Source: Sipunculus nudus (lineage: Eukaryota > Annelida > Sipuncula > Golfingiida > Sipunculidae). From it: a stretch of 64,000 nt of DNA. Position 1 is the first letter of the stretch, and each line of letters starts with the position of its first letter. This document shows, piece after piece, positions 49,289 to 61,780 of the stretch. The stretch spans positions 1,004,019 to 1,068,018 of the forward strand of contig CM049306.1 of NCBI GenBank assembly GCA_026874595.1. Reading direction: 5' to 3'. The translations under genes and the position numbers were made by a program. The notes under the pieces were generated by a model. It ran no database searches. It was not told where the DNA came from and saw nothing but the letters and a program-made list of their open reading frames with translations.

Positions 49289-49846
49289 ACAAGTGACCCA
49301 TGGGTCATGACGCTCAGCCGACTGACATGTTGACAATATGTCCGTGCACAGGCAACTAATTAAGATAATGTAGGTGGAATCATAGTTCATGCACATTAGC
49401 TCAAGTTCATAAAGACCCAAAAGCACACCTAATTTGATGACAATCCATCCAGCCGTTCCTGAGGAATCTTGCAATTTGTGTATTTTCATTTTTTCTGGGC
49501 TGCACAAACATGGCCTGTAACTCAGAGAAAATAGGCCACAGTGACCTAATTTCAGGTTTCTGAGGAGAATTTTCGAGGAACTATCAGAATGTGAATTTAG
49601 AATTTTTTAGGTCCAATGGTTATGATTTGTGCCCTCGGCTTTGGTATCAAATTTTCAATTATTCTGGGGGGTACGTAAGCCCCATAGCTTGGAGAATTTG
49701 GGTAACAGAAACCTAATTTCAAGTTTCAAAGGAGAATTTCATTGATCTTCCTGGACGTCAATGTCAAAAAGAATCTAGGTACAGTGGTTACAATTTGTGC
49801 CCTATTAACAAACAACCACATCTTTAATGGTCTCAAAAATAGAGAA
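49289..49846 (-). mobile_element. short C-related element
   Basis: Left end ACAAGTGACCCATGGGTCAT, then CGCTCAGCCGACTGACATG, as at 47202. AATCCATCCAGCCGTTCCTG near 49442 and one C unit. No right hairpin; cut by the next left end. Confidence 0.75.
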
Positions 49847-50160
49847 ACAAGGGACCCATGGGTCACGTCGCTCAGCCGAATTTTGGAAAATATTAGTAAC
49901 TGCAAAATGTTTTTATTTTTTATGGTTTTTCCATGTATATTACCATTTGAAAAGTAAGAGAAAATGGCCCAGCTTAAATGAAACTCTGTAAATTACAGAA
50001 TTATGGACATGAGCTAAAGCATATGGACTGTGTAATAAATGAAACCTTGGCCTGAAACCATTTTGTGATGCACCAAGGGGAAAAATGGGCCTACGGTAAG
50101 TGTCATATAAAAGTTCCATTTCATAAACAAATAACGTGTGAAGGTAATTAAGTTTCAAAA
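49847..50160 (-). mobile_element. C/E-type left end joined to a J right part
   Basis: Left end ACAAGGGACCCATGGGTCAC, then CGCTCAGCCGAATTTTGG. From 49960 it matches the J segment at 6590-6718 (GCATATGGACTGTGTAATAA). Confidence 0.65.
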
Positions 50161-50840
50161 GTTAAATATATGGCCATATGAATTAAAAATTAATCCCACA
50201 AAGTTTGACCAATATTCCTAATTTTAAAAACTAGGTTTAACAGTGTTATTCACACCTAGGCCCTGCCAACTTTAAGAGATATGAATGAAATGCTACCAAG
50301 TATTTATATCTTCTTAAATCTTGTCAGTCAGCACTTACATTAAGTCCTAATATTTTACCATATTTGAATATTAGGATTAAATTCCTGAACATTTTTTCCT
50401 AAAAAAAAATCAAAATTGTCCAAGTTTCAACAAAAAGAATTTTTTTTAACATTAAAATTATAAGCTTTGTCTTGTATATTAGTCCTGTGTATCCAAGCGG
50501 TGGGTCAGGGAGGGGTCTTTGTTGTTTCTGTTCATCGCTGAAAAAATGTGAAATTATAAGAATCATCTTGTTTAGAGTACAGGTCTGTCAACAGAATGGG
50601 GTTGGGGGGGGGGGGGGGGAGAAAGGCTCCCTGTGGTATTTATGCTGGCAGCCTGATCAAGCTCAACAAGTGAGAGGGCTTGCCCCAGTGATGGGATTAC
50701 ATAACAGCCTGGGGACCATAGAGAGTTGCACTGAATGACCTACAGTGACCTCTGTGGACTGCTTGACAATGTAAGGGAATACAACAAGAGCCTCTAAAAA
50801 AATTCAATAACTAGCCTAATTTTGCAGCTTTTATTTTCAA
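50161..50840. other. mostly unrecognised stretch with an N fragment
   Basis: AT-rich to 50446, then the N fragment (50447-50545) shared with 14099-14198. A G-run lies at 50600-50620, then a K-like GC-richer part (CAGTGATGGGATTACATAAC). No gene recognised. Confidence 0.5.
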
Positions 50841-51509
50841 ATTTCTGATTTTAACAGATTAAATCCTTATTTGTACATGCTGTGAAAATTAGATCCACAG
50901 TACCTACAAGAAAAAAACGTGCCATGGTCAAAGTTGGGCAAAATTTAAGGTACCAATTTTTTATTTTTGTTAATATTTTAAAAAATTTAACAGATTTTGA
51001 TCTTATTTTGGGTATACAATTTAATTTTGATTAATTAAAGTTATATTACTGGAAAAAAAGTCCATAGCTTTACCTTGTTTTGTGTTAAGTGATCAAATAT
51101 CTTTCCTGATTTTTTACAAAATGCATTATGTTTGGGCCCATAACTTTTTCAAATTATACAATACAGACCTAATTTCTGGCATGTACATAGGAACTATATA
51201 GAGGAATATTTCTGGTAAATATGAGGAAAAACAGATGAGTGGTTTCGATATTAGGCAGTCCTGAAGTGTGAAAATAGGTTTTTAATAAAAAATTGAGGTT
51301 TTCCCTAAATTTCTCAAAGGAGCGAAGTCGCAAAGACCCAGTTTTCGGCTTGTTAGGAGATCTTGGGTACATCTAACATTATGCCGAATTTTGGATTCCT
51401 AGGTCTTACGGTTTCAAAACGTGTAACATCTACGGATGGATGGACGGACGGCGGACAACGGACAATGGACCACGACTATAGCTCAGATGACTTATAGTTA
51501 GCTGAGCTA
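50841..51509 (-). mobile_element. E element, last core unit and right end
   Basis: Starts near TTAACAGATTAAATCC. One core unit from GTGCCATGGTCAAAGTTGGG. (GGAC)-like tract at 51433-51470 and hairpin at 51479-51509 (right arm GTTAGCTGAGCTA, one change). Confidence 0.85.
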
Positions 51510-53201
51510 AAAATGGTAAAAAATTAACAAGGCCTACAGGCCTAATGCGAACCTGTGCAATGAGATTACACCAGGTATAATGCTTCAATGCTGGACCATT
51601 ACTTTTCAAGAAAATGCGTAACATGTATATGAACAATACAAGTACTAAACACTTAGAACAAGAAACAATTAAACAAACATCACTGCTGCAATTCTGCCAT
51701 GGGTGCACACAACACAAAAACTAGAATATGGGTAGTCAATAAGCGACTACGTGTATCCACCAAAATCAGAGTAGGAAAGGTGAAGTGAGGCATGGATTGA
51801 GTTGCAAGGGGAAATAGAGTGAGGTGTGTTGCATAATAGCCTGGATGTGTGCAGCCGAAATGTATATGTAGGTTGCGCCACCTACCACGAAATCCAGAAA
51901 GATGTCAAAGATGTATAAACATGCAAAATTTTAGGCAGATAAGTCAAACCACTACTGAGATATGAGTGATTTATGTGTATGATTAAGAGCTATGTGAGAT
52001 CTATACACAGGCAAAATTTTGGCCAAATTGGTCAAACGGTTCCTGAGATATAAGCTTGGATGTCTGCAGCGTAAACTAGAATGTAGGTGGCGCCACCTGC
52101 CACAAAATCCAGAAAGCTTTCCAAGATGTATAAACATGCAAAATTTTAGGCAGATATGTCAAACCACTGCCAAGATATGAGTGATTTTATCCCATGGCAA
52201 ACAAACAGACGGACGCTGTGCAAAAATGATTGCAGGTTGCCCCTCCAGTTTTGGGTATGATAAAGAGCTATGAGAGATCTATAAACATGCAAAATATTTG
52301 CAAAATTGGTCAAATGGTTCCTGAGATATGAGCTTGGATGTCTGCAGCGTAAATTTGAATGTAGGTGGCGCAACCTTTCATAAAATCAAGAAAGCTGTCA
52401 AGGATGTATAAACCTGCAAAATATCAGGTGGATAAGTCAAACCACTGCCGAGATATGAGTGATTTTATCCCAAGGCAGATGAACAGATGGAAGCTGTGCA
52501 AAAATGGTTGCAGGTGGCACCACCAGTTTTGAGTATGATAAAGAGCTATGGGAAATCTATACACATGCAAAATTTTGGCCCAACCGGTCAAATGGTTCCC
52601 GAGATATGAGCTTGGATGTCTGCAGCTTAAACGTGAATGTAGGTGGCGCCACCTGTCATAAAATCAAGAAAGCTGTCCAGGATGTATACACATGCAAAAT
52701 TTCAGGTGGATAAGTCCAACTAATGCAGAGATATGAGTGTTTTTATCCCAAGGCAGATGAACAGATGGACGGTGTGCAAAAATGGTTGCAGGTGGCTCCA
52801 CCATTTTAGTGTATGTTATAAAGTTTTCCAAGGGCTACATTTGTGCAAAATCTTTAGCCTTATAGGTCAAACGGTTCCGGAGATATGTGGGTTTATGCGT
52901 GGAAACAGACCCACTAATGGATGCTGGACAGAGAGGAAAGGTCAGAGGTCAACCAAAAATGAGGCCACAGCAGTTCACATTTGACCGATCATAATTTCGA
53001 ATTTTAAACAAGGCCTACAGGCCTAATGCGAACCTATGCAATGAGATAACACCAGGTACAATGCTTCAATGCTGGACCATTACTTTTCAAGAACATGTGT
53101 AACATGTATATGAACAATGCAAGTACTAAACACTTAGAACAAGAAACAATTAAACAAACATCACTGCTACAATTCTGGCATGGGTGCACACAACACAAAA
53201 A

Positions 53202-54640
53202 CTAGAATATGGTTAGTCAATAAGCGACTATGTGTATCCGCCAAAATCAGAGTAGGAAAGGTGAAGTGAGGCATGAATTGAGTGGCAAGGGGAAATAGAG
53301 TGAAGTGTGTTGCATAATAGCCGGGATGTCTGCAGCCGAAATGTGTATGTAGGTTGCGCCACCTACCATAAAATCCAGAAAGCTGTCCAAGACGTATAAA
53401 CATGCAAAATTTTAGGCAGATAAGTCAAACCACTACTGAGATATGAGTGATTTTAGCCCACGGCAGAAAAACAGACGGACGCTGTGCAAAAATGGTGGCA
53501 AGTGGCGCCACCAATATTGTGTATGATTAAGGGCTATAAGAGATCTATACACATGCAAAATTTCAGGGGATATGTCAAACCAGTCCTGAGATATAAGCCT
53601 GAATGTCTGTAGTGTTTACATAAATGTAGGTGGCACCACCTGCCATAAAATCCAGTAAGCTATCCAAGATGTATAAACCTGCAAAATTTTAGGCAGATAT
53701 GTCAAACCTCTGCCGAGATATGAGTGATTTTTTGCCATGGCAAAAAAACAGTTGATGCTGTGCCAAAATGATTGCAGCTGGCACCACCAGTTTTGTGTAT
53801 GATAAAGAGCTATGTGAGATCTATAAACATGCAAAAAATTTTGGCCCAACTGGTCAAATGGTTCCCGAGATATGAGCTTGGACGTCTGCAGCTTAACCGT
53901 GAATGTAGATGGCGCCATCTGTCATACAATCAAGAAAGCTGTCCAAGATGTATAAACATGCAAAATTTCGGGTGGATAAGTCCAACCATTGCAGAGATAT
54001 GAGTGTTTTTATCCCAAGGCAGATGAACAGACGGACGCTGTGCAAAAATGGTGGCAGGTGGCGCCACCAATTTTGTGTATGATTAAGAGATATGTCCAAA
54101 ATTTTTGCGCAAACGGTCAAATGGTTCCAGAGATATGAGCTTGGATGTCTGCAGCATAAATCTGAATGTAGGTGGCGCCACCTGTCATAAAATCAAGAAA
54201 GCTGTCCAGGATGTATACACATGCAACATTTCAGGTGGATAAGTCCAACCAATGCAGAGATATGAGTGTTTTTATCCAAAGAAAGATTAACAGATGGAAG
54301 CTGTGCAAAAATGGTTGCAGGTGGTGCCACCATTTTTAGTATATGTTATAAAGCTTTCCAAGGGCTACATTTGTGCAAAATTTTTAGCCTTATCTGTCAA
54401 ATGGTTCCCGAGATATGTGGGTTTATGTGTGGAAACAGACGCACAAATGGATGCTGGGCAGAGAGAAAAGGTCAGAGGTCAACCAAAAATGAGGGCGCAG
54501 CAGTTCACATTTGACCGATCATAATTCTGAATTTTAAAAAAATTCTCCCAGTGGTTATGGAGGAGTTCTCCGGAAACCTATGCGGCGATGGTGGCAGCGT
54601 CAGCGTCCGACTGAAAACATAGTATTCGCAAAACTCTGTT
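53202..54640 (-). mobile_element. B element (B2) within H2
   Basis: Left end CTAGAATATGGTTAGTCAAT shares the GTCAATAAGC variant with B1 only, and sits at the same position of H as B1 does. Palindromes intact near 53505, 54057 and 54175. The right hairpin is cut after ATAGTATTCGCAAAACTCTG. Confidence 0.8.
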
Positions 54641-54724
54641 TTATATACAACAGTCTTATATAAAACAAAGAGATGTATACATATGCCCAATGTCAGACTG
54701 ATATGTCAAACCCCTCTTGTGAAA

Positions 54725-56157
54725 CTAGAATACGGGTAGTCGACAAGCGACTACGTGTATCCGCCAAAATAAGAGAAGGACAGGTGAAGTGAGGCATGGA
54801 TTGAGTGGCAAGGGGATATAGAGTTACATGTGTTAAATATTAGAATGGATCTCTGCCACATAAACATGATTGTAGGTGGCGCCACCTGTTATTTGAACGA
54901 GAAACTATCCAAGATATATACACAAGCAAAATTTCATGTGGAAAAGTCAAACCACTGCAGAGATATGAGTGATTTTATCCCACAGCAGACAAACAGATGG
55001 ACGCTGTGCAAAAATGGCTGCAGGTTGCGCCACCATTTTTGTGTATGTAATAAAGCTATCCAAGGGCTACATTTTTGAAAAAAAATTTTCCTGATTGGTT
55101 GAATGAGTCCGGAGATATAAGCATGGATGTCTACAGCGTGAACGTGAATGTAGGTGGCGCCACCTGTCATAAAATCAAGAAAGCTATGCGGGATGTATAA
55201 GCATGCTGAATTTCAGGTAATTTGGTCAAACATCTGCAGAGATATGAGTGATTTTAACCAAAGGCAGACAAACAGATGGACGCTGTGCAAAAATGGCTGC
55301 AGGTGGCGCCACCATTTTTGTGTATGTTATAAAGCTATCCCAGGGCTACATTTGTGTAAAATTTTTTTCCGGATCGTTCTAACGGTACCCGAGATATATG
55401 GGTTTATGTGTGGAGCGTTAACGTGAATGTAGGTGGCGCCACCTGTCATAAAATCAAGAAAGCTATCTAGGATGTACATGCATGCCGAATTTTAGGTGAA
55501 TTAGTCCAACCACTGCAGAGATATGAATGATTTTAACGCTGCAGGTGGCGCCACCATTTTTGTGTATGTTATAAAGCTATCCCAGGGCTAGATTTGTGTA
55601 AAAATTTTTTCCAGATCAGTCTAACGGTTCCCGAGATTTATGGGTTTATGTGTGGAGCGTTAACCTGAATGTAGGTGGCGCCACCTGTCATAAAATCGAG
55701 AAAGCTATCTAGGATGTATACGCATGCCGAATTTTAGGTGAATTAGTCAAACCACTGCAGAGATATGAGTGATTTTAACCCCAGGCAGATGAACAGATGG
55801 ACACTGTGCAAACATGGTTGCAGGTGGCGCCACCTTTTGTTGTGTATGTTATAAAGCTATCCCAGGGCTACATTTGTGTAAAATTTTTTTTCGGATCGGT
55901 CAAACGGTTCCCGAGATTTATGGGTTTATGTGTGGAAACAGACGCACAAACGGATGCTGGGCAGAGACGAAAGGTCAGAGGTCAAGGTCACTTGGTAAGG
56001 CACCAGTTCACATGTGACCCGATAATTTGTGTAAGTTTCGGAAAAATCTGTCCAGTAGTCTCAGAGGAGTTCTCCGGAAACGAACGCGGCAGCGGCGGCG
56101 GCAGCGGAACCCGGTCAAAAACATAGTATCCGCAAAACTTCGTTTTGGCGGATACAA
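54725..56157 (-). mobile_element. B element (B3) within K2, complete
   Basis: Left end CTAGAATACGGGTAGTCGAC; right hairpin GTATCCGCAAAAC / GTTTTGGCGGATAC ending ACAA. Flanks CCCTCTTGTGAAA and TAAGCAGGGAC join to match CTCCTGTGAGATAAGCAGG at 56667. About eight intact GGTGGCGCCACC palindromes. Two units around 55400-55560 are shortened just before the palindrome. Confidence 0.88.
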
Positions 56158-58848
56158 TAAGCAGGGACATACACTGTGCAAAATTTATTGTAGGTGGCGC
56201 CACCAGTTTTGTACACTATAAAGCTACCCGATATGTATAAACATACCCAATTTTAGGCTGATATATCAAATTCCTCTGTAGAAATAGGCAGGCGCATACA
56301 CTGCAAAAGTCAATGTAGGTGGCACCACCTGTCTTGTAAATGAGAATACCATCAAAGACACATAGACAGGTATCAGTCCAATACATCAAACTTCCCCAGA
56401 GTTTGATGCACTGGGCTGACAAGGCTTGGTGAGTAAGGCAGTTGCCCCGAGTGACCTGTGACAAATTGCTGCCTCAAGCTACTGCACTGAGTGAACTCTT
56501 GACCTGCACCTGTTCAGCCCAGTGGTTATGGAGAAGTTCTCCAGAAACCTATGCGGCGATGTTTTGGCGGATACAATGATTGTAGCTTGCACCACCAGTC
56601 TTATATACAACGAAGAGATATATACATATGCCCAATGTCAGACTGATATGTCAAACCCCTCCTGTGAGATAAGCAGGGACATACACTGTGCAAAAATTAT
56701 TGTAGGTGGTGCCATCAGTCTTGTACACTATAAAGCTACCCAATATGTATAAACATACCCCATTTTAGGCTGATGTATCAAATTCCTCTGTAGAAATAAG
56801 CAGACGCATACACTGCAAAAGTCAATGTAGGTGGCACCACCTGTCTTGTAAATGAGAATACCATCAAAGATGCATAGACAGGTATCAGTCCAATACATCA
56901 AACTTCCCCAGTGTTTGATGCACTGGGCTGACAAGGCTTAGGTGAGTAAGGCAGTTGCCCTGAATGACCTGTGACAAATTGCTGCCTCAAGCTAATGCAC
57001 TGAGTGAACTCTTGACCTGCACCTGGCTAGACTGAGTGAACTTTTGACCTGTACCTGGCTGCACTGAGTGAACTCTTGACCTGTTGCATAATCTGACACA
57101 GTTGGCAGTCTGCCAAAGCTATAAATAGATTCAGGCTGAACTTTGGTGCCAAATATGATGCAGTGAGCAGTCTGCCAAAGCTATCAATAGAATGCAGCTA
57201 CTGCACTGAGTGAACTCTTGATCTATACCTGGCTGCACTTCTTATAATCCTGGCACTGTGCCAAAACTATTTATAGAGCTGAAATCATCTTGGCTAATGG
57301 CCAACATCAAGGCACTGGCAATCTGCGGATGGTAAACCAAGTGCTGCCATCTGTACACATAAGTGGTCCCTACTTGAAATAACTTTAAATTTATTTTCCC
57401 AATAAAAAATACTTTTCAGCTGACTTTTTATAAAAAAAGAAATCAGGAATATATGTAAAATTATTATGGATGCATACTGAATGCAAAATTAAAATACAGA
57501 TATATATCATTGATGGCAAATTCTCGAATTAAGTTGAGTAGGGATACCAATAATTTATAATCCACATAAAGTTGTCTTTATATAGCCACAGAGAGCTGAA
57601 TTTCCATGATTGTAAAAGTCTGGTATGATGAATAACTTGAATCATAAATCTAAATTGTTTAAAAGCTTTTAAAAAAACTTTCTTGTCAATATTAACCAAA
57701 TATAACCTGAAATCTAAATGTCTAGTGGCATGATGTAATAGATCCTGATGAACTGGTGCCAGGCTAGATGTAATAGCATCACACAGCTAACATATATGGT
57801 AAAATGACTCAATTCAATCTCCATAATTCAGCCAAAAATCATTCATGTGGAATCCATTAATGACAATTATTATAAGAATAATTGTAGGGATCATTCTTGT
57901 AAAATATTTAACAAATTGGCTTCAGTGGCATCAGTCGAAAAACGTTTCGCAAGTTTATAACTCATATAGGAAGATACAGCAAACTGGCTTAGTTCAGCTT
58001 CCCGTAACTCAGCCAAAAAGCACTGAACCAAAACCATTTGAACAAACTTGAATTATCAACATCTGAGGATAATTAATGTGTGAGATTTAAGAATTTGGCC
58101 CAGCGGTTTTTGAGAAGAAGATCTTTGTAGACACTGAACTAAAATGGGCTGTTATGGCATATGACTAAATTCAGCTTCCCATAACTTAGCCAAAAGTCAC
58201 TGAAAAGAGACCATTTGAACAAACTTCAGAAAGTACTACCCTTGGATCATTTCTGTGCGATATTAAACATTTTGGCCATATGGTTTCAGAGAAGAAGTTT
58301 TTTGTAGGCCTCAGTGTAATACAGGCACTAATGACCCCGTACAAAAAAGGCCAATGCAGGTGGCGCCACCAATACCTCAATACAAGATATGACCTATGTG
58401 ACCAACGTTGGCATAAAATTTGGTGATGATAGCTCCAGCCGTTTCTGAGATTTAAATTTTAATATGCTTTTTTGCACAGTTAACAAAGTTTTACCTCCTG
58501 TAACTCTGCCTAAAATCGCCAAACTGGAACCATTCGAACAAACTTGAGGAAGATTGTTGCAGGGATTATTTCTGTGAAATATTGGACAATTTGGCTGGAC
58601 AGTTTCAGAGAAGAAGATTTTTAAAGCTTTTTTAGCTTTTTCCCTATAAAATCTAAGAAAATGCAGTTAGAAAAAAATAAACAAAATCCGATATAGTTTT
58701 TTGGATGACTAATTATTTGCAAACAATTTGGTGATGCTAGCTAGTGCTGTTTTCGAGAAAGCTATGGTTAACGTACAGACGACGCACGACGCACGACAGA
58801 CGACGCATGACGCCGCACCATCGCATAAGCTCACAGGTTCACTGAAAA

Positions 58849-59790
58849 CATACAGGTGGTGCCACAAATCTGCAGAAACTGATGAAACACTCCATGATCA
58901 ACATCCAAGCAAAGAATCATGGGGATCAATGCATTAGTTGTTCAGATACTTGAGCTTTTGTATCAAATTTTGCATTATTCTGGGGCGTACTTTGGACCCC
59001 CATAGCTTGAAGGATATGGGTAACAGAGACCTAATTTCAGGTTTCCAAGGAGGCTTTTCATGGGCCTCCCTGCAAGTTAAGAGAGAAGATTCTAGGTCCA
59101 GTGATTACAATTTGTGCTGTTAACAGATAACCACATCTTTAAAGGTATCAAAAATAGAGAAAACAATTCGTAAAAAATTGAAAAAATACAGGTGGCACCA
59201 CCAGACTGCAGAAACTGATGAAACATTTCATGATCAATATCCATGCAAAGAATCATGGTGATAAATACAACAGATGTTCAGATACTTGAGCTTTTATAAC
59301 AAATTTTCCATTATTCTGGGATTCTTTGGAGCTTCATAGCTTGAAGGGTATGAGTAACAGACACCTAATGTCAGGTTTCCAAGGAGACTTTTTTATGGGC
59401 CTCGCTGCATGTAAAGAGAAAAAGAATCTCAGTCCAGTCTTTATGAATTGTGCCCTGTTAACAGATGAGGGCTCAAAAATATTCGTAAATTGCATTAGTT
59501 GGTGAGATACTGGAGCTTTCGTATCAAATTTTCATTATTCTGGGGGGTTCTTCTGAGCCCTATAGCTCGGAGGATATGGGTAACAGAGACCTAATTTCAG
59601 GTTTCCACAGAGACATTTCATGAACCTCCCAGGATGTCAAGTTATCAGATAGAAAGAAAAGCATAAAAATTTGAAAAATACAGGTGGTGCCATCAGTCTA
59701 CAGCAACTGATGAATCACTCCATGATCAATATGCATGCAAAGAATCATGGTGATAAATGCATTAGTTGTTCAGATTCTGGCGTGTTTGTA
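58849..59790 (-). mobile_element. C element core fragment
   Basis: Starts in mid-unit (CATACAGGTGGTGCCACAAA) and has three units with CATAGCTTGAAGGATATGGG and GGTTTCCAAGGAGGCTTTTC. Palindromes are in decayed form (GGTGGCACCACC, GGTGGTGCCATC). No ends. Confidence 0.75.
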
Positions 59791-59940
59791 TCAGATCTAT
59801 ATAATTAATATGCAGTTGGGTTTTTTCTAGACCATCGATTACCTACTACCGCTATGATTTGGAAGTCCCAATTCGGACCACGAATTCACAGTGGGCTCTT
59901 ATAGGACAAGTTTGTTTTCTTTTGCTGGATTACCAACACA
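59791..59940. other. short unique gap
   Basis: No match to other parts of the window, no exon signal found. Confidence 0.5.
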
Positions 59941-61780
59941 ACAAGGGACCCATGGATCATGGCGCTCAGCTGTTATATATGATAAAAAATATGATTTGGG
60001 AAAGAGGCACATACTTGTTTTGTGTGGTAATAATTATAAGCTGTATTATGAGTTGTTGGTGTTTAGCTTATGTATGATTTTGATAGTATCTTTGGAGACA
60101 GGGAAGAGGATTGATTTCATTTATTTTACTAACAAATGGAGTGCTATTGTCACACAGATTTTGACTTGGCCATATAATTTATAAGCAGCACATATAATAA
60201 TAGAGTTTAACTATTTATTAAAATTTGATAATAAAAATTGTACCAATATAATTTTTATTTAAAAAAATAAGAAAATCATGATTTTTTAAAATAAAATATA
60301 ACTGAAATGATTATTGAAATAATATTATAGAATGTATTCATGAATGCATTCATGAATACATTTTGAAAGTATCTGCACTGGTATTCAAATACTTTCATTT
60401 TTACCTGAATTCCCATTCTTATGCAATAAAATTTTTTAATGCAGTACATATTCATATTCAAATACATTTGCAAAGCATTCGCACCATGTCTAGTATTTAT
60501 TCAGTTTTAGCCAAACAATGATGTTGAGAATGATGGCTGGGCATTAGCTGCCTGGCTGCCCCAGTGTATGCTTCGCTCAAGCATGCATAATCTGATGAAA
60601 GGTCAACAAGGTCAACATACAGGTGACTGAAGAGGGGCTGGATTGAGCCTGGGTCTGACATGGTCTCATAAAAACATTAATAAAAGCTACAATATTTGGC
60701 CAATATCTTTCAGCTTTCTAAACTACAAAGATGAAATCCTTATGTGTGCATGATATGAAAATTATATCAACAGTGCTCTCAGGAAACAGACGTGCCATGG
60801 TCAAAGTTGGGCAAAATTTAAGGTACTAATTTTATATTTAAACTAATAACTTATAAAATTTGAAAAATTCAGAACAAATTTTTGGTATTCAATTGAATCT
60901 TGATTAAATAATGTTACATCCCTGACAAAAAATCTCTAGCTTCAGCAATCCTCTTGTTAAAGGAGTAAATATATTTCTTGATTTTTTAAAAAGTGCATTA
61001 TGTTTGGGCCCATAACTTAAAACAATTACGCAATACTGACATCATTTTTGGCATGTGCATAGCGAATGTATAGAAAAATATGTATATTATATATGATCAA
61101 AGTCAGATCAGTGGTTTTGATATTAGGCAGTCTTACAGTGTAACAAGAGGTTTTTAATGGAAAAATGAAGTTTTTAATTAATATTTCTAAGGAATTGAGT
61201 CCTAGTGATCAAATTCATGGCATGGTAGGGGATTTTGGAGACATCTAACTGTATGCCAAATTTAAGGAACTTAGAGCTGAAGCTGGGGAGCTGAGCTCTA
61301 GCAAACTGCATAACACTAGCTTGATGTAAACAATATGTGACATGGTGCTTGAAAACTTGAATAAAATCTACAGTTTTTGATCAACTGATTTCAAATTTTT
61401 GGTGTTAACAGACAAAATGCTAACAAAAACGTGCTGTGAAAATTAACTCCACAGTACTTACAGGAAAAAAATGTGCCATGGTCAAACTTGGGCATAATTT
61501 ATGGTACCAATTTTATATTTTTGCCAATATTTAAAAAAATTTAACAGATTTTGATCTTATTTTTGATATTCAATTAAATTTTAATCAATTAAAATTGTAT
61601 AACTGAAAAAAAGTCCCTACCTTTAACACTTTTGGTCTTAAGTGACCAAATATCTTTCCTGATTTTTTTACAAAGTCCATTATGTTTGGGCCCATAACTT
61701 TTTAAAATTTAATAATACTGACTTATTTCTGGCATGTACATAGGAACTATATATAGGAATATTTATGGTAAATATGAAAT
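59941..61780 (-). mobile_element. E element, right end missing
   Basis: Left end ACAAGGGACCCATGGATCAT then CGCTCAGCTG. The body follows the 6721 copy, with a deletion from about 60530 (GAGAATGATGGCTGG) that removes the segment at 7320-7820. It ends in the second core at GGTAAATATGAAATGTTGC. Confidence 0.82.

Larger units (their letters stand above)
53008..56515 (-). mobile_element. second HKD copy (H2/K2) inside B1, right end missing
   Basis: H part 53008-53199 is nearly the same as 51527-51719. It is followed by B2, a K piece at 54641-54724, B3, and K from 56158 to 56515, where it stops at GACCTGCACCTG. No D part and no right end. Confidence 0.7.
51721..56576 (-). mobile_element. B element (B1) split by a second HKD
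   Basis: Left part 51721-53007, starting CTAGAATATGGGTAGTCAAT, breaks off at TCGAATTTTAA. Right part 56516-56576 resumes CCCAGTGGTTATGGAG and ends GTTTTGGCGGATACAA. The two parts continue each other as judged from the B2 copy at 54512-54600. Confidence 0.75.
51527..58848 (-). mobile_element. HKD element carrying a multi-level nest of B and HKD elements
   Basis: The H left end is at 51527 (ACAAGGCCTACAGGCCTAAT). The matching K part resumes at 56577 and the D part runs to CACAGGTTCACTG at about 58843. Flanks GTAAAAAATT and GAAAACATACAGG join into a normal C unit, so the whole block is an insertion in C. Inside lie B1, H2/K2, B2 and B3 (separate entries). Confidence 0.75.
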
